64,000 nt of DNA. It comes from Lactuca virosa. Taxonomy: Eukaryota; Streptophyta; Magnoliopsida; Asterales; Asteraceae. Positions 20,166-31,895 of the stretch are shown here, piece after piece. Position 1 is the first letter of the stretch. Each line of letters opens with the position of its first letter. Location: positions 106,572,794 to 106,636,793 of the forward strand of contig CAKMRJ010005523.1 in NCBI GenBank assembly GCA_928212115.1. The letters run 5' to 3'. A model generated the notes under the pieces. That model worked only from the letters and a program-made list of their open reading frames with translations. It was not told the DNA's origin and ran no database searches. The translations under genes and the position numbers were made by a program.

Positions 20166-23011
20166 TGTAACACCCCGTTTATTAAGTAGATAAATAAATA
20201 AAGTAATGAACGAATAGTATCCCTAAAATAAATAATTATATATCAAAGGTGGGCCTCGAAGAGCTGATTGTCACAATTTTAGAGATTAGGGGTAAAAAGT
20301 TTAAGTTCCTGGGCGGATTCATAAATATTTATGAAGGCAGGGACTACTTGAAAAATTATGGGGACTTATTTTGAAGAGATTTTTGAGATTAGGGGCTGAA
20401 TGGTAACTGTGGGACTAATTATGGAAGGAATAATGGGAGTAGGGGTGGGAAGTGTAAATTACAGACTCAGATTGTATAGGTTAGAGATGGAAGGGGCTGG
20501 AAGTGTCAATCCTCATGAAGTTGTATGGGACACGGGTATTAAACCCGTTACCTTCTCCATGCCAAACCCTAAACCTAGTTGCTATGTCTCAGCCGCCACC
20601 TTATCTTCTCCACCCCCAGCCGTCACCTCCTCGCCACCACTGAAGGATCATCGGAGCAGCTGCCATATTCCGTCGCCGACGAAGACGAAGAAGGCACGAT
20701 GAGATCGGGAAACGTGGTTCGTGGGTGCTATTGCGGTTCATGGGTGGGTCGCACACTCTCTCTTCACATCTCTTCTGTTGCTGCCTCAGCCTACGCCGCT
20801 GCCGTCACGTTGCTGTCGCCTCCGGCTGTTGCTCGTTGCCGAGAATGATGCTTGCGGTTTCGTTTCTGTGTTCGGTGTGGACTGCCGAATCACATCTGTT
20901 CATGGCGGGGCTGTGTGGGTCGATTCACAAATGGGAGTGTGTTTCAGATCGCGTTTGCGTGTGGATGCTCGACTGGGAATCAAGAGAACCGCTGCCACCA
21001 CCTCACGGTGGCGGCTGTCACCACAATCTGTCACTGATGCCGCCATGTGTGTATGTTGGTCCGTTTGTGTTCATTGCTGCTGTGAGAGGGTGTTGTGTGG
21101 ATGTTTAGTTGTCTGGAAAAGCCACCACCACCACCGTGAGGTGCTGGCTGCCACCATGTACCACCACCGGCCACCACAAGGGTGGCTGTGTGTGTGTATG
21201 TTTATATTAGTGTGTGTGTGTTATTGAGTTGTATATTGTAAATGATGCCCAAAATAATAATGAAAATATCAAAAACACCACCGTGAGGTGGTGGCTGCCG
21301 CCGTGTCGGGTGGTGGTGTGCCTCGTTTGTATGGTGACACGTTTGGGATGTTTGGACTGATTGTGCCTAGTGAAACCCTAATGGGCCCAATGAAGCTTAA
21401 TGGACCTAAAAGCCCAAACATGTGACTAATGGGCCTAATGAACCCTAATGGATCTAATGACTTGATATTGGGCCTATTGTGTTGGAAACCCTAATTAGGG
21501 TTTAGAAAACCCTAATTTTTGAATTATGGGATTGGACTTATCGGGACCCACATTTGGGCCATTGGAATGGAATTGTAAATTACACCAATCACACCATATG
21601 ATTTATTTACAAGAGTGATGGACTTAATGGATTAAGTCCTTAATGGGCTAAGTGAGAAACACTTAACCTTAATCACCATTTTATGTGAAACCCTAATTTT
21701 CACTTGGGCCTTAAGTTGGGCCTTCCTATTGGGCTTTGGTAATTGGGTTATTAATGGGTCATCCAAGAACAAGCAAATGGACTAGAATAATTTAATGGAC
21801 TTTAGGATAAGACCCATATGAGGGTTTGGGCGCAATTTGGAAAATTGGGCCATAGATGGGCCATAGTTTGGGCCTTAATGATTATATGATATTGGACCAT
21901 TAGACTGTCAAGGGTTGGACTGGAATAAATGGTTGGGCCTTAGACTCATAGTTGACTGTTGGACCTTTGGATTGGGCCTTGGGCTTGGATCAAGCTAAGA
22001 TTGGGGTAGAGAAGTCTTTTACCCCAAGCATGGACTTATGGTTATGTATTGGAACCCAATTATTAATTCGTTGTTATTTTGATGTTGACAATTCGGGTAC
22101 CTGTCATCCAGCAGCTGGGGTTGGGTCTGCGGGACTTCAGCAGTGTGAGGTGAGTTACATTCCAGTAGCGGTGGGTCTACGCCCACAATGCCGACCCACC
22201 AGTAGGAGTTGTTCTTAGATGATTGTCTTTGTGATAATTGTCTGGTATGTGTTATCTGTTATGATTATGTGTTAGTATGCTATGATGTTATGTGATATGT
22301 GATAGGAGGGGTCAGATAGACCCCATCACCGGTCGAAAGGACCGAAGGGGTAGTTAGTACCAAGTTATGTTAGGTAACTTATGCTATGTGCAATGATATT
22401 ATGTGGTAGTAGTAGGGGTGAAATAGTCCCCGGAGACCGGTCGAGAGGACCGAAGGGGTAGGCCATCACCCAGATATGATAGGCAAGGTTACCGGTCGAG
22501 AGGACCGAAGGGTAGGTCAGCACCCATATATCCTAGGCAAGGTTACCGATCGAGAGGACCGAAGGGGTAGGCCGACACCCAGATATGCTAGGCAAGATTA
22601 CCCGGTCAAAAGGACCGAAGGGGTAGGCCAGGACCCAGGTATGCTAGGCAAAGTTACCGATCGAAAGGACCGAAGGGGTAGGTCACGCACCCAGATATGC
22701 CTGGCAGTATGTGATATGTATGGTATGTGGTATGATGGGGGAACTCACTAAGCTTCGTGCTTACGGTTTACAGTTTTGGTTTCAGGTATTTCGTTTTCAA
22801 AGGAAAGGAGCCGGCTCGATCGCAGCGCATCACACTATGGTTTTCCGCACCTAAGATCTTTGGGATCACATTCTGATATTGTTTCATGATAACATGTTTT
22901 GATTATTCCTACTGTGGTTTTGACATGACATGATATTATGGATGTTACTGTTTGTTTTATAATAACTTATCTAAAAATGAAATTTTTGGCCTTAAATTTT
23001 GGGATGTTACA
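20166..23011 (+). repeat. 5' LTR of E
   Basis: 2846 bp, TGTAACACCCC...GGGATGTTACA. From about 20570 to 21230 it is unusually C/G-rich with ACCACC and GTGAGGTGG triplet runs; from 21350 to 21990 AATGGGCC and TTGGGCC words recur. Donor GAG/GTGAGT at 22147-22155 and acceptor TTTCAG/GTA at 22780-22788 bracket a tandem array. Confidence 0.93.
22323..22700 (+). repeat. Tandem array in the E 5' LTR
   Basis: About six units of 55-59 bp (two outer ones spaced more widely) centred on CCGGTCGAGAGGACCGAAGG. The core folds as CGGTC-GAGAG-GACCG with a purine loop; between cores lie GGTAGGCC, CACCCAGATATGC and TAGGCAAG. The 3' LTR copy is at 36475-36860. The array lies wholly between the putative donor and acceptor. 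Confidence 0.88.
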
Positions 23012-23014
23012 AGT

Positions 23015-23027
23015 TGGTATCAGAGCC
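23015..23027 (+). other. Primer-binding site of E
   Basis: TGGTATCAGAGCC, three bases after the LTR end. Confidence 0.92.
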
Positions 23028-24036
23028 TTGGTTTGAGGGATTCGGATACACTCTCGGGTGTGTCTGAACTCAAACTAAGGACTTGGTATGAAAATTTTCA
23101 AAAGTAAAATCATTTTATAAAAAGAAGTTTGAAAAGGATTTAAAAAGAGAAAAGGACTTTGAAAGGAACAAGGTGTGTAATGCGTGAAATCAGCCGAGCT
23201 CAAGTAAGTTCTCCCCAGGTTACCCATACATGTTATGATATATGATGTTATGATATGGTTATGAGAAATGCATGCTAGATTAGGGCTGAGGATCTAGGAG
23301 GATGTCTTATATTCCTATTGTATCTGCTTGTAGGCTTGCATGCTAGTACTGATCAGTCATTGATAGGATGGCCTGTTTAGGTTATGCCTGATTATATGAG
23401 CCTTTGAATTGCATGTACAGACTTCTAATTAGAGGATAAAATGGTTTGATTGGATTATGATGGTTAGATTTTTTCATTGTCTGAATGCTATTTGCTTTGT
23501 GCTTTGTGGGACTTTTAGTAATGTGAGCTAGCTATTAAGTGAATATGCTAAGTCACATGGGACACAGGCCAAATAATCTCAGAGTGATGGATTTGATCCT
23601 ATTGCGCAGCTCTTGTTTGATTCCAACCGTTCTAGGGATGGATCTTTTACTTGAAGAATTATCTGATCTCTGTTGCATGTGGCTATATTCATGAGGTAGC
23701 TAGTTGACATTACTGAGAATCTTTCAACAGCTGAGGACTGGGAGAGTTCGGGAACCTAGGAAAGCCTAGGAGATGTTTCAGTGGGTTAGTAGTAAGGTTC
23801 AGTGAGACTTAGGTGTACCAGTTTGAGGAAGTGACTTGGAGGATTGTTGAGGAAAGTATGGATAGGTGTGGTAGGTAGTATTGGGCCCGTACTATTGAAA
23901 GCACAGGATCCATACTCGAATCAGTGAGAGTCTTGGAGAATCTGAGAAGCTTCGGGGAAGAGTTTGTGACCCGATTTGGGGACAGAGGATGCTCCAGTTG
24001 TTACAGCTTAGCCATTGCCAAGTGAGCTAGTGAGCG
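23028..24036 (+). other. Leader of E, related to the leader of C
   Basis: No coding seen. The segment ending near 23945 matches C at about 38870-39190, best around GGTAGGTAGTATTGGGCCCG (C: 39137 onward). The copies differ by point changes and small indels. Confidence 0.6.
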
Positions 24037-24345
24037 TTGCATGGTGTCAACCCCTTAAGGATATGTTTTCCAATAGGTTGCAGATGCGAGATCGATTTGG
24101 AGCACTTTAAGAAGAGCGGTTCGTGCCAGGTGCGTATAGTAGAGGGTCTCGGGAAGAGACCCATGACTTATGATCACCGGATGAAAGGCCAACAGGGCCG
24201 GAGTCAGTGCAACACGTACGGGAAAGTGCACAAGGGAGTTTGTCGCTCCAAGGGTTTAGGCTGCTACAGGGTAGCGTTGTTGGTCATATCAGAAAAAGGT
24301 GATTAGGATTCCTTCAAATGTTGCGGGTATGTCATCTTCTACTGC
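24037..24345 (+). pseudogene. Gypsy gag zinc-knuckle remnant (element E)
   Basis: A frame of 89 codons (24037-24306) ends in the knuckle region of the same gag type as D: QCNTYGKVHKGVCRSKGLGC, then YRVALLVISEKGD. In intact relatives this is two Cys/His clusters; here the second Cys of the first cluster is Tyr and the CCHC of the second is lost by substitution or frameshift, while a shifted KCCGY follows at about 24318. The capsid part upstream is not readable. F inserted about 120 bp further on. Confidence 0.6.
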
Positions 24346-24659
24346 TACTAGATGGATATTGGGAAGTTGTACCACTTTGGAAATTTGAGTGAGTTTGGAT
24401 TAGTCAGATCCCGGGTCGGTTTTCTGCTAGTGTCTGGGTTATCAAGGATCATATATGCCATCCTGCATGTGACAACCCGAAAATTCTTGCCTTGTAAACT
24501 CCAACCATTCAACTTAGCTGAGTGTCAGACTCATTTCATATCAGTTCTAGCCTTGTTAAAGGTCATTCTAAGGAGTTTTAAGCCTAGTACACTTAAGGAA
24601 TGAGTGTTAGAAAGTACCTGCTAGAGACACTGTGCAACAATCAAGCCTAAGCACCACCA

Positions 24660-25440
24660 AAAAGGAGTTCACGGCCAAGACTCATGAGTTTACGGCCATA
24701 AAGTCATGGCTGGCCGTAAACTCCCCCTTAAAGTCTCCATTCCTTCACTTTTCCTTCATTCTCACACTTTCACCTCAAGAACACTTGATTTCTCTCTCAA
24801 CTATCATCGAGATTTTCATTCCCGATCTTCAAAATGTAAGTGATTCTTCCCTCTAGTTGTTGATTACCCTTCTTACTCATGAATCACCCTTTGATTTCAT
24901 CCATGGAAATCAACATTTTGCTAGATCTTCATCTTTCACCAAGAACACCAAGAACACACACTTGTTCTTGGTGACCGTGAACTCATCAAAGGCATCAAAA
25001 GTGTGAGTATTCCATCTATCTTCTAGTTAACTATGTTAGACACTATATCCTAGCCTTGAAACATCACCAAACTCAACATAAATGAGAGTTTACGTCCAAA
25101 GAACATCTCCCTTGGCCGTAAACCCTAAATATGGCCAAGTTTTGAGCCCTAAACACTTCTATACACTAGCTAACCTTTGGGGCACTTGAACCTTTGAGAA
25201 CCCTTCCCTTTAAGACCCAAAATGAGACCATTTGGTGAGTTTACGGCCATACACTTTTGGTGTGGCCGTAAACACCTCAACACCTTCCAATAAATTAGTT
25301 TTGCTCATCCTTGTGTAGAGAAATGGTCCCTCAAGTTTCCCTAGCATTCAAACACCCACTTATGCACCTTTTACCTTGAGTTTACGGCCCAAAGCTCCAT
25401 GGCCGTAAACCCATGGCCGTAAACACCAAATGATGACCTT
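24660..25440 (+). repeat. Dispersed GAGTTTACGGCC / GGCCGTAAACTC word array in the F LTR
   Basis: About ten copies in 800 bp, in both orientations, often as facing pairs. The pair 25239-25249 and 25263-25273 (GTTTACGGCCA/TGGCCGTAAAC) makes a perfect 11-bp stem. The right LTR has part of the array (29170-29515), and G has a diverged version (54080-54670; GTGTACGGCCGTACACCC). Confidence 0.82.
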
Positions 25441-26570
25441 AAACATCCCTTAGATGAATCACATGTGATTCTAACACTTGGTCAAAGTGTTTCCTAGTCC
25501 CTAGAGGTGTTTCCTTTCATATAGTTGCTTATAAACAGTATATTTATACAAATATATGTAATTATATGTCATTTAGGACTTGTTGTGTCTCGGGACTTCA
25601 TTCGTGGAACTTCTCATCCTTACGCGCTTATTCGTTGAATCACCCACATAAGGTGAGTTCATACCCCGTAATGAATCTTTTAAACTGTTTTAAATGTTTT
25701 AAGGGGGGGGGGGGATACAAGTTGAACACAATGATAATTGTGTAATTGTTTGTTATAAACATCTTTCAAAAGATTGCTTATGTCTTTTATAAGTGATCAA
25801 AACATTTCAAAAACTCTTTTAAAGTTATGTTACTTTATAGTTTAACAAAACTCCATTTTTAAAGTACAAGCATAACTTAGTAGTAAAATGAGTCTTTTCA
25901 ATAACAGTTCCAGTAAAATACTAGTAAACTATAAGGGGTATAGTTTAGAGGTTCAGTTCATACTAGATTCTAGAACATACTATAAATAGAAACAAGGAGG
26001 TAGATTCAATGCAATAGAGAGACATAATATACACTATACATGATAACAAAAAGAACATACTAAGATACTATAACAGAACGAACATAATAAGGTGCTATAG
26101 CGTGGGACAACTACAAGATCTAACTATACCAATGAATCACTAACTAATTTTTCTAAACAAAAGGTGATACTTAAATTGGGTATACATGATCGTATAACTT
26201 TAATGTGGATTTACACGGCCTAGCAACTGGTTTGCTGAAGTCGCGTTTGGTTCCCAGAATCTCTTGACAGGGAGAGCGTATAGTATGGGTACTAGCCTTC
26301 ACATCATGACCTTAATAAAACAAACATGTTTTAAGGTAATCGGTACGTCAGGATGTCAATTCAAAAGACAACTGGGTACTTATAATTTCCCATTACTTTC
26401 ATTTTGTGACAGTTCCACTTGAAAGTTAATGCAAACTATTTTCGAGTCAAGATAGTTATAAACTAGGGAAAACTTACATTTTACAAGCGACAAACAAAAC
26501 AGTCGATTCTAGTACATTCAGTGGAAATGGGGCCTATAATGCTAACTTTATGATTTCTTAGTGTATGCAT

Positions 26571-27345
26571 CTAGGGATATATATTAATCGGAGCCGACAG
26601 GTAGTAGGATGTGTGCTTTCCGCTTCATTTCCTGTTCCTTGTTTGGTTGTGAGCTTAGAGCAGATTCACCCAGCCTACTATTTATTCGATCTTAGCTATA
26701 TATATATATATTCCGTATACACCAAGTAATCATAAGGGGTACCAGGTATGGGCCAGGTCATAGGACATTAATTCAATGCATAACTTTCTAGTACAAAACA
26801 TACTTTTCAAATAGAACTTTTGATATACAAAACTAGAAACTTACCAGTAAAGGGTTTAATCCATTTTATTAAACCAGTATAACTTAAAGGACCTTAGGTA
26901 GTTAATTCTATAATACCTTAGTTTATACATCAGGGTTATATATAATTAATACCCGATAGGTAGTTGGATGTGTGCTTTCCGCCTCATTCCCTGTTCCTTG
27001 TTTGGTTGTGGGCTTAGGGTAGATGCACACAATTAACTATCTGTTCGATATTAGATTATATATAGCTAGTATAAACTAAGTGATTATAGAAGGAACCACT
27101 GTGGTTACCATTTTTATAATAAGAAATAAGGGTTTTCTTAAAGAATCTTTTCATCAAATATAAAGGAACTATTACAGTTAACTCCGTGAGTACCAAGTGA
27201 ATACGCCAAGGTTATATACAACGATGATCTAACAACCAATGGGATGTGTGTCTTCTGCCTCATTTCATGTTCCTTGTTTGGTTGTGGGCTTAGGGCAGAT
27301 ACAGAAAACTGATTGTTTGTTTACTCTGGGTTTTATATAACTTGC
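26571..27345 (+). repeat. Three ~300-bp tandem units in the F LTR
   Basis: Each unit has GGATGTGTG, then CATTTCCTGTTCCTTGTTTG, then GTTGTGGGCTTAG, starting from a GGTTATATA-like boundary. The right LTR has them at 30651-31425 and G at 55800-56700. A fourth, more diverged unit lies in the leader at about 28085-28200. Confidence 0.85.
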
Positions 27346-27555
27346 ATCCATTTAGTACTCATACAAAGGATTGTAGAGTCATTTTTACTTAGCTTTCATC
27401 AAAGCAGGAAATATAGGATTTTCTGGAGGAACAGGCGAACTTTTCTAAACAGAACTTACAAACTTACTACCACACACTACAACTTTCTACAACTTACTTA
27501 TATCACTAAAATCTTATGAACTCACCAGCTTAAATGTTGATCTACGCTTTCAAAA

Positions 27556-28754
27556 TAAATTGTAATGATACCTTATAAAAGATATACAACTATAAATACA
27601 ATGGGGCCGAAGTTCTCTGGATAAGAATATATTTTAAATATATAATGATACCTTATAAAAGTACACATACTTGCTTATACATATATACATACTAGAACAA
27701 GTATCACAACAAGAACAGAACATAAGTATTAAAAGGTTGAACACTGTGGTCAAACCTGGACAGTTATGTAATCACAGCTGGGATCAATATAGCCTGATCA
27801 ACTATATTCATTCGAGATGTGACCGACATGTGTTTGGGAGTGATGTGGTGTTGCAACAGTCTTAAAACTTACCTAACACCAGTCAAGAGAATTATAGATC
27901 ATGTACATAGAGTTAGAATACTATAGGAGTATTCTATGATACTATAACACGAGAACAAGTTTAAAACATACCAAGTACATTACGATAAAATACTATAGGA
28001 GTATTTTAGGCACTATACAAATAAATTATGTGATAACTTAAAAGACCCTTACGGATAGGTCTATAATCTTGCAATGTCTACTCCCAAGGTTATATATAAT
28101 TGAGATTTTATAGACTTAGAATTTGTGATCTACGTTTCATTACCTGTTCCTTGTTTAGTTGTGGTTTTGGAGTAGGATCACTTATTCGAAGGACTATCTC
28201 ACCTTAAATTATATACAACTTGTATACATTGTATAATTATAGGAGGACTCTGTAAGGATCACCCCCATAATGTTTCACTTAAACCTCGTAGATTCTTTAG
28301 TCCCCTCTATTCTCGCACGACAAATCCAGATAGATGAAACCACTTCCTCATAGTAGTCAGCAGAAGAGTCAAGGAGGAACAAGAGCAAGTTCATGAGAAG
28401 CTTTCAAGGAAGGATCAACCGAAGTAACCAGAACGTCTTATGCGTCACACTAATAAATAATAATCTTATTTAGCTCAATGAGTTAGTGGAAACACTGCTC
28501 ACATTATGTGTTAGGATTATTTTCTTACATGCAGCTGGAAACAGTTATTCAGGTAACAAATATTCATTCGAGGATAGCCATTCCAAATTCATAAAGTTTA
28601 TTAGGTATAGACTCTTATATGAATTGTTTCCAGAACCCTGTAGAATTCAGGACCCGATACACCCAGAACTAGGATAACCTTGTCTTTTCAGCTTTCAGCT
28701 TGTGTCCATTGCTTTAGACTTATTCCATCTCATCTTTGTATACTTTTAGCAAAG
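27556..28754 (+). other. Leader of F
   Basis: Non-coding. Homologous to the leader of D (see 17115-17650). The left edge is a deletion junction that removed the LTR end, the primer-binding site and the first few tens of bases of leader. TAATGATACCTTATAAAAG is repeated at about 27562 and 27643. Confidence 0.65.
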
Positions 28755-28961
28755 ATGCCTCCTCGCAGACCAAACAGACGCACTACTCTGATAACTCCAA
28801 CTCCAACGCCACAGTTCGATTATGCTGCCCTCCAAGCAGCGATATCCTCCGCAGTGGCAACTGCTCTAGCTCACTTCGGTGAAAGTGGTACCCTCGGATC
28901 TGGTAGCGGTACCCACTTAAGCAACCCCGGAGATTCTCACGAACACCCAAGGGAGTGTTGA
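28755..28961 (+). pseudogene. Gypsy gag N-terminus, cut off by a deletion (element F)
   Basis: From the ATG at 28755 the frame reads MPPRRPNRRTTLITPTPTPQ, then DYAALQAAISSAVATALAHF, then a Gly/Ser-rich stretch, and stops at codon 69. MPPRR and the Ala-rich amphipathic helix are the usual N-terminus of plant gypsy gag. An upstream in-frame ATG at 28680 exists, but MPPRR is the likely start. The last two codons come from the junction with LTR sequence at 28956. The remaining 67 codons show no internal damage, so this gag was intact until the deletion. Confidence 0.8.
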
Positions 28962-31890
28962 TTACCCTTCTTACTCATGAATCACCCTTTGATTTCATCC
29001 ATGGAAATCAACATTTTGCTAGATCTTCATCTTTCACCAAGAACACACACTTGTTCTTGGTGACCGTGAACTCATCAAAGGCCTCAAAAGTGTGATTTTT
29101 CCATCTATCTTCTAGTTAACTATGTTAGACACTAGATCTTAGCCTTGAAACATCACCAAACTCAACATAAATGAGAGTTTACGTCCAAAGAACATCTCCC
29201 TTGGCCGTAAACCCTAAATATGACCAAGTTTTGAGCCCTAAACACTTCTATACACTAGCTAACCTTTGGGGCACTTGAACCTGTGAGAACCCTTCCCTTT
29301 AAGACCCAAAATGAGACCATTTGGTGAGTTTACGGCCATACACTTTTGGTGTGGCCGTAAACACCTCAACACCTTCCAATAAATTAGTTTTGCTCATCCT
29401 TGTGTAGAGCAATGGTCCCTCAAGTTTCCCTAGCATTCAAACACCCACTTATGCACCTTTTACCTTGAGTTTACGGTCCAAAGCTCCATGGCCGTAAACC
29501 CATGGTCGAAAACACCAAATGATGACCTTAAACATACCTTAGATGAATCACATGTGATTCTAACACTTGGTCAAAGTGTTTCCTAGTTCCTAGAGGTGTT
29601 TCCTTTCATATAGTTGCTTATAAACACTATATTTATGCAAATATATGTCATTATATGTCATTTAGGACTTATTGTGTCTCGGGACTTCATTCGTGGAACT
29701 TCTCATCCTTACGCGCTTATTCGTTGAATCACCCACATAAGGTGAGTTCATACCCCGTAGTGAATCTTTTAAACTGTTTTAAATGTTTTAAGGGGGGGAA
29801 TACAAGTTGAACACAATGATAATTGTGTAATTGTTTGTTATGAACATCTTTCAAAAGATTGCTTATGTCTTTTATAAGTGATCAAAACATTTCAAAAACT
29901 CTTTTAAAGTTATGTTACTTTATAGTTTAACAAAACTCCGTTTTTAAAGTACAAGCATAACTTAGTAGTAAAATGAGTCTTTTCAATAACAGTTCCAGTA
30001 AAATACTAGTAAACTATAAGGGGTATAGTTTAGAGGTTCAGTTCATACTAGATTCTAGAACATACTATAAATAGAAACAAGGAGGTAGATTCAATGCAAT
30101 AGAGAGACATACTATACACTATACATGATAACAAAAAGAACATACTAAGATACTATAACAGAACGAACATAATAAGGTGCTATAGCATGGGACAACTACA
30201 AGATCTAACTATACCAGTGAATCACTAACTAATTGTTCTAAACAAAAGGTGATAGTTAAATTTGGTATACATGATCGTATAACTTTAATGTGGATTTACA
30301 CGGCCTAGCAACTGGTTTGCTGAAGTCGCGTTTGGTTCCCAGAATCTCTTGACAGGGAGAGCGTATAGTATGGGTACTAGCCTTCACATCATGACCTTAG
30401 TAAAACAAACATGTTTTAAGGTAATCGGTACGTCATGATGTCAATTCAAAAGACAACTGGGTACTTATAATTTCCCATTACTTTCATTTTGTGACAGTTC
30501 CACTTGAAAGTTAATGCAAACTATTTTCGAGTCAAGATAGTTATAAACTAGGGAAAAGTTACATTTTACAAGCGACAAACAAAACAGTCGATTCTAGTAC
30601 ATTCAGTGGAAATGGCGCCTATAATGCTAACTTTATGATTTCTTAGTGCATGCATCTAGGGATATATATTAATCGGATCCGACAGGTAGTAGGATGTGTG
30701 CTTTCCGCTTCATTTCCTGTTCCTTGTTTGGTTGTGGGCTTAGAGCAGATTCACCCAGCCTACTATTTATTCGATCTTAGCTATATATATATTCCGTATA
30801 CACCAAGTAATCATAAGAGGTACCAGGTATGGGCCAGGTCATAGGACATTAATTCAATGCACAACTTTCTAGTATAAAACATACTTTTCAAATAGAACTT
30901 TTGATATAAAAAACTAGAAACTTACCAGTAAAGGGTTTAATCCATTTTATTAAACCAATATAACTTAAAGGACCTTAGGTAGTTAATTCTATAATAACTT
31001 AGTTTATACATCAGGGTTATATATAATTAATACCCGATAGGTAGTTGGATGTGTGCTTTCCGCCTCATTCCCTGTTCCTTTTTTGGGGTTGTGGGCTTAG
31101 GGTAGATCCACACAATTAACTATATGTTCGATATTAGATTATATATAGCTAGTATAAACTAAGTGATTATAGAAGGAACCACTCTGGTTACCATTTTTAT
31201 AATAAGAAATAAAGGTTTTCTTAAAGAATCTTTTCATCAAATATAAAGGAACTATTACAGTTAACTCCGTGAGTACCAAGTGAATACGCCAAGGTTATAT
31301 ACAACGATGATCTAACAACCAATGGGATGTGTGTCTTCTGCCTCATTTCATGTTCCTTGTTTGGTTGTGGGCTTAAGGCAAATACAGAAAATTGATTGTT
31401 TGTTTACTCTGGGTTTTATATAACTTGCATCCATTTAGTACTCATAGAAAGGATTGTAGAGTCATTTTTACTTAGCTTTCATCAAAGCAGGAAATATAGG
31501 ATTTTCTGGAAGAACAGGCGAACTTTTCTAAATAGAACTTACAAACTTACTACCACACACTACAACTTTCTACAACTTACTTATATCACTAAAATCTTAT
31601 GAACTCACCAGCTTAAATGTTGATCTACGCTTTCATAATAACTTGTATTCTCAGGAGACCAATAGATAGGTACACGCTCTGGGAATTCAGAAGATGGAGC
31701 AGTATAGCTTCAAGTCTTGTTTTGTTATTTACTTTGTAATCTATGTTATGTGAACACATATTTTGTAAACACTTTCTTTCTAATGAAATGGTTGTTTATT
31801 ACTTGCTTACTATGATGCATGTATTGTGATACTAAACATGACGTCCTCCACCCCAGAACGTTTCCGCCGTTCCGGTTTTGGGGTGTGACA
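28956..31890 (+). repeat. Right LTR of F, 5' end missing
   Basis: Lacks the first ~390 bp of the LTR. Has donor AAG/GTGAGT (29749-29757) and acceptor TATTCTCAG/GAG (31646-31657), the tandem units between them, and an intact end GTGTGACA. Confidence 0.88.
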
Positions 31891-31895
31891 CAGCA

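Larger units (their letters stand above)
24468..27555 (+). repeat. Left LTR of F, 3' end missing
   Basis: From 24858 it is colinear with 28956-31636. Carries the GAGTTTACGGCC word array (24660-25440), a donor consensus AAG/GTGAGT (25650-25658) and three ~300-bp tandem units (26571-27345). Contains a run of G at about 25705-25714. Confidence 0.85.
24468..31890 (+). mobile_element. Element F: deleted Ty3/gypsy retrotransposon
   Basis: Starts TGTGACAACCC and ends GGGTGTGACA, with CTGCA (24463-24467) and CAGCA (31891-31895) as a one-mismatch target duplication. The left LTR (24468 to about 27555) has lost its last ~250 bp and the primer-binding site. A leader and 67 gag codons follow, then the text jumps at 28956 into the right LTR at its position ~390. 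All of pol is gone. The copies are closer to each other than those of D or C, as expected for the innermost element. Confidence 0.82.

Noticed and set aside
20721..21227. Long ORFs in the C/G-rich part of the E LTR (168 codons here; 133 codons at 34895-35296), with His- and Cys-rich text
   Set aside because: Several overlapping frames are open at once in GC-rich triplet-repeat DNA, the two LTRs were identical at insertion, and no domain is seen. Probably untranslated leader.
22323..22700. Regular ~58-bp repeats that could be mistaken for a CRISPR-like array
   Set aside because: Eukaryotic context, no unique spacers, same array in both LTRs of E.
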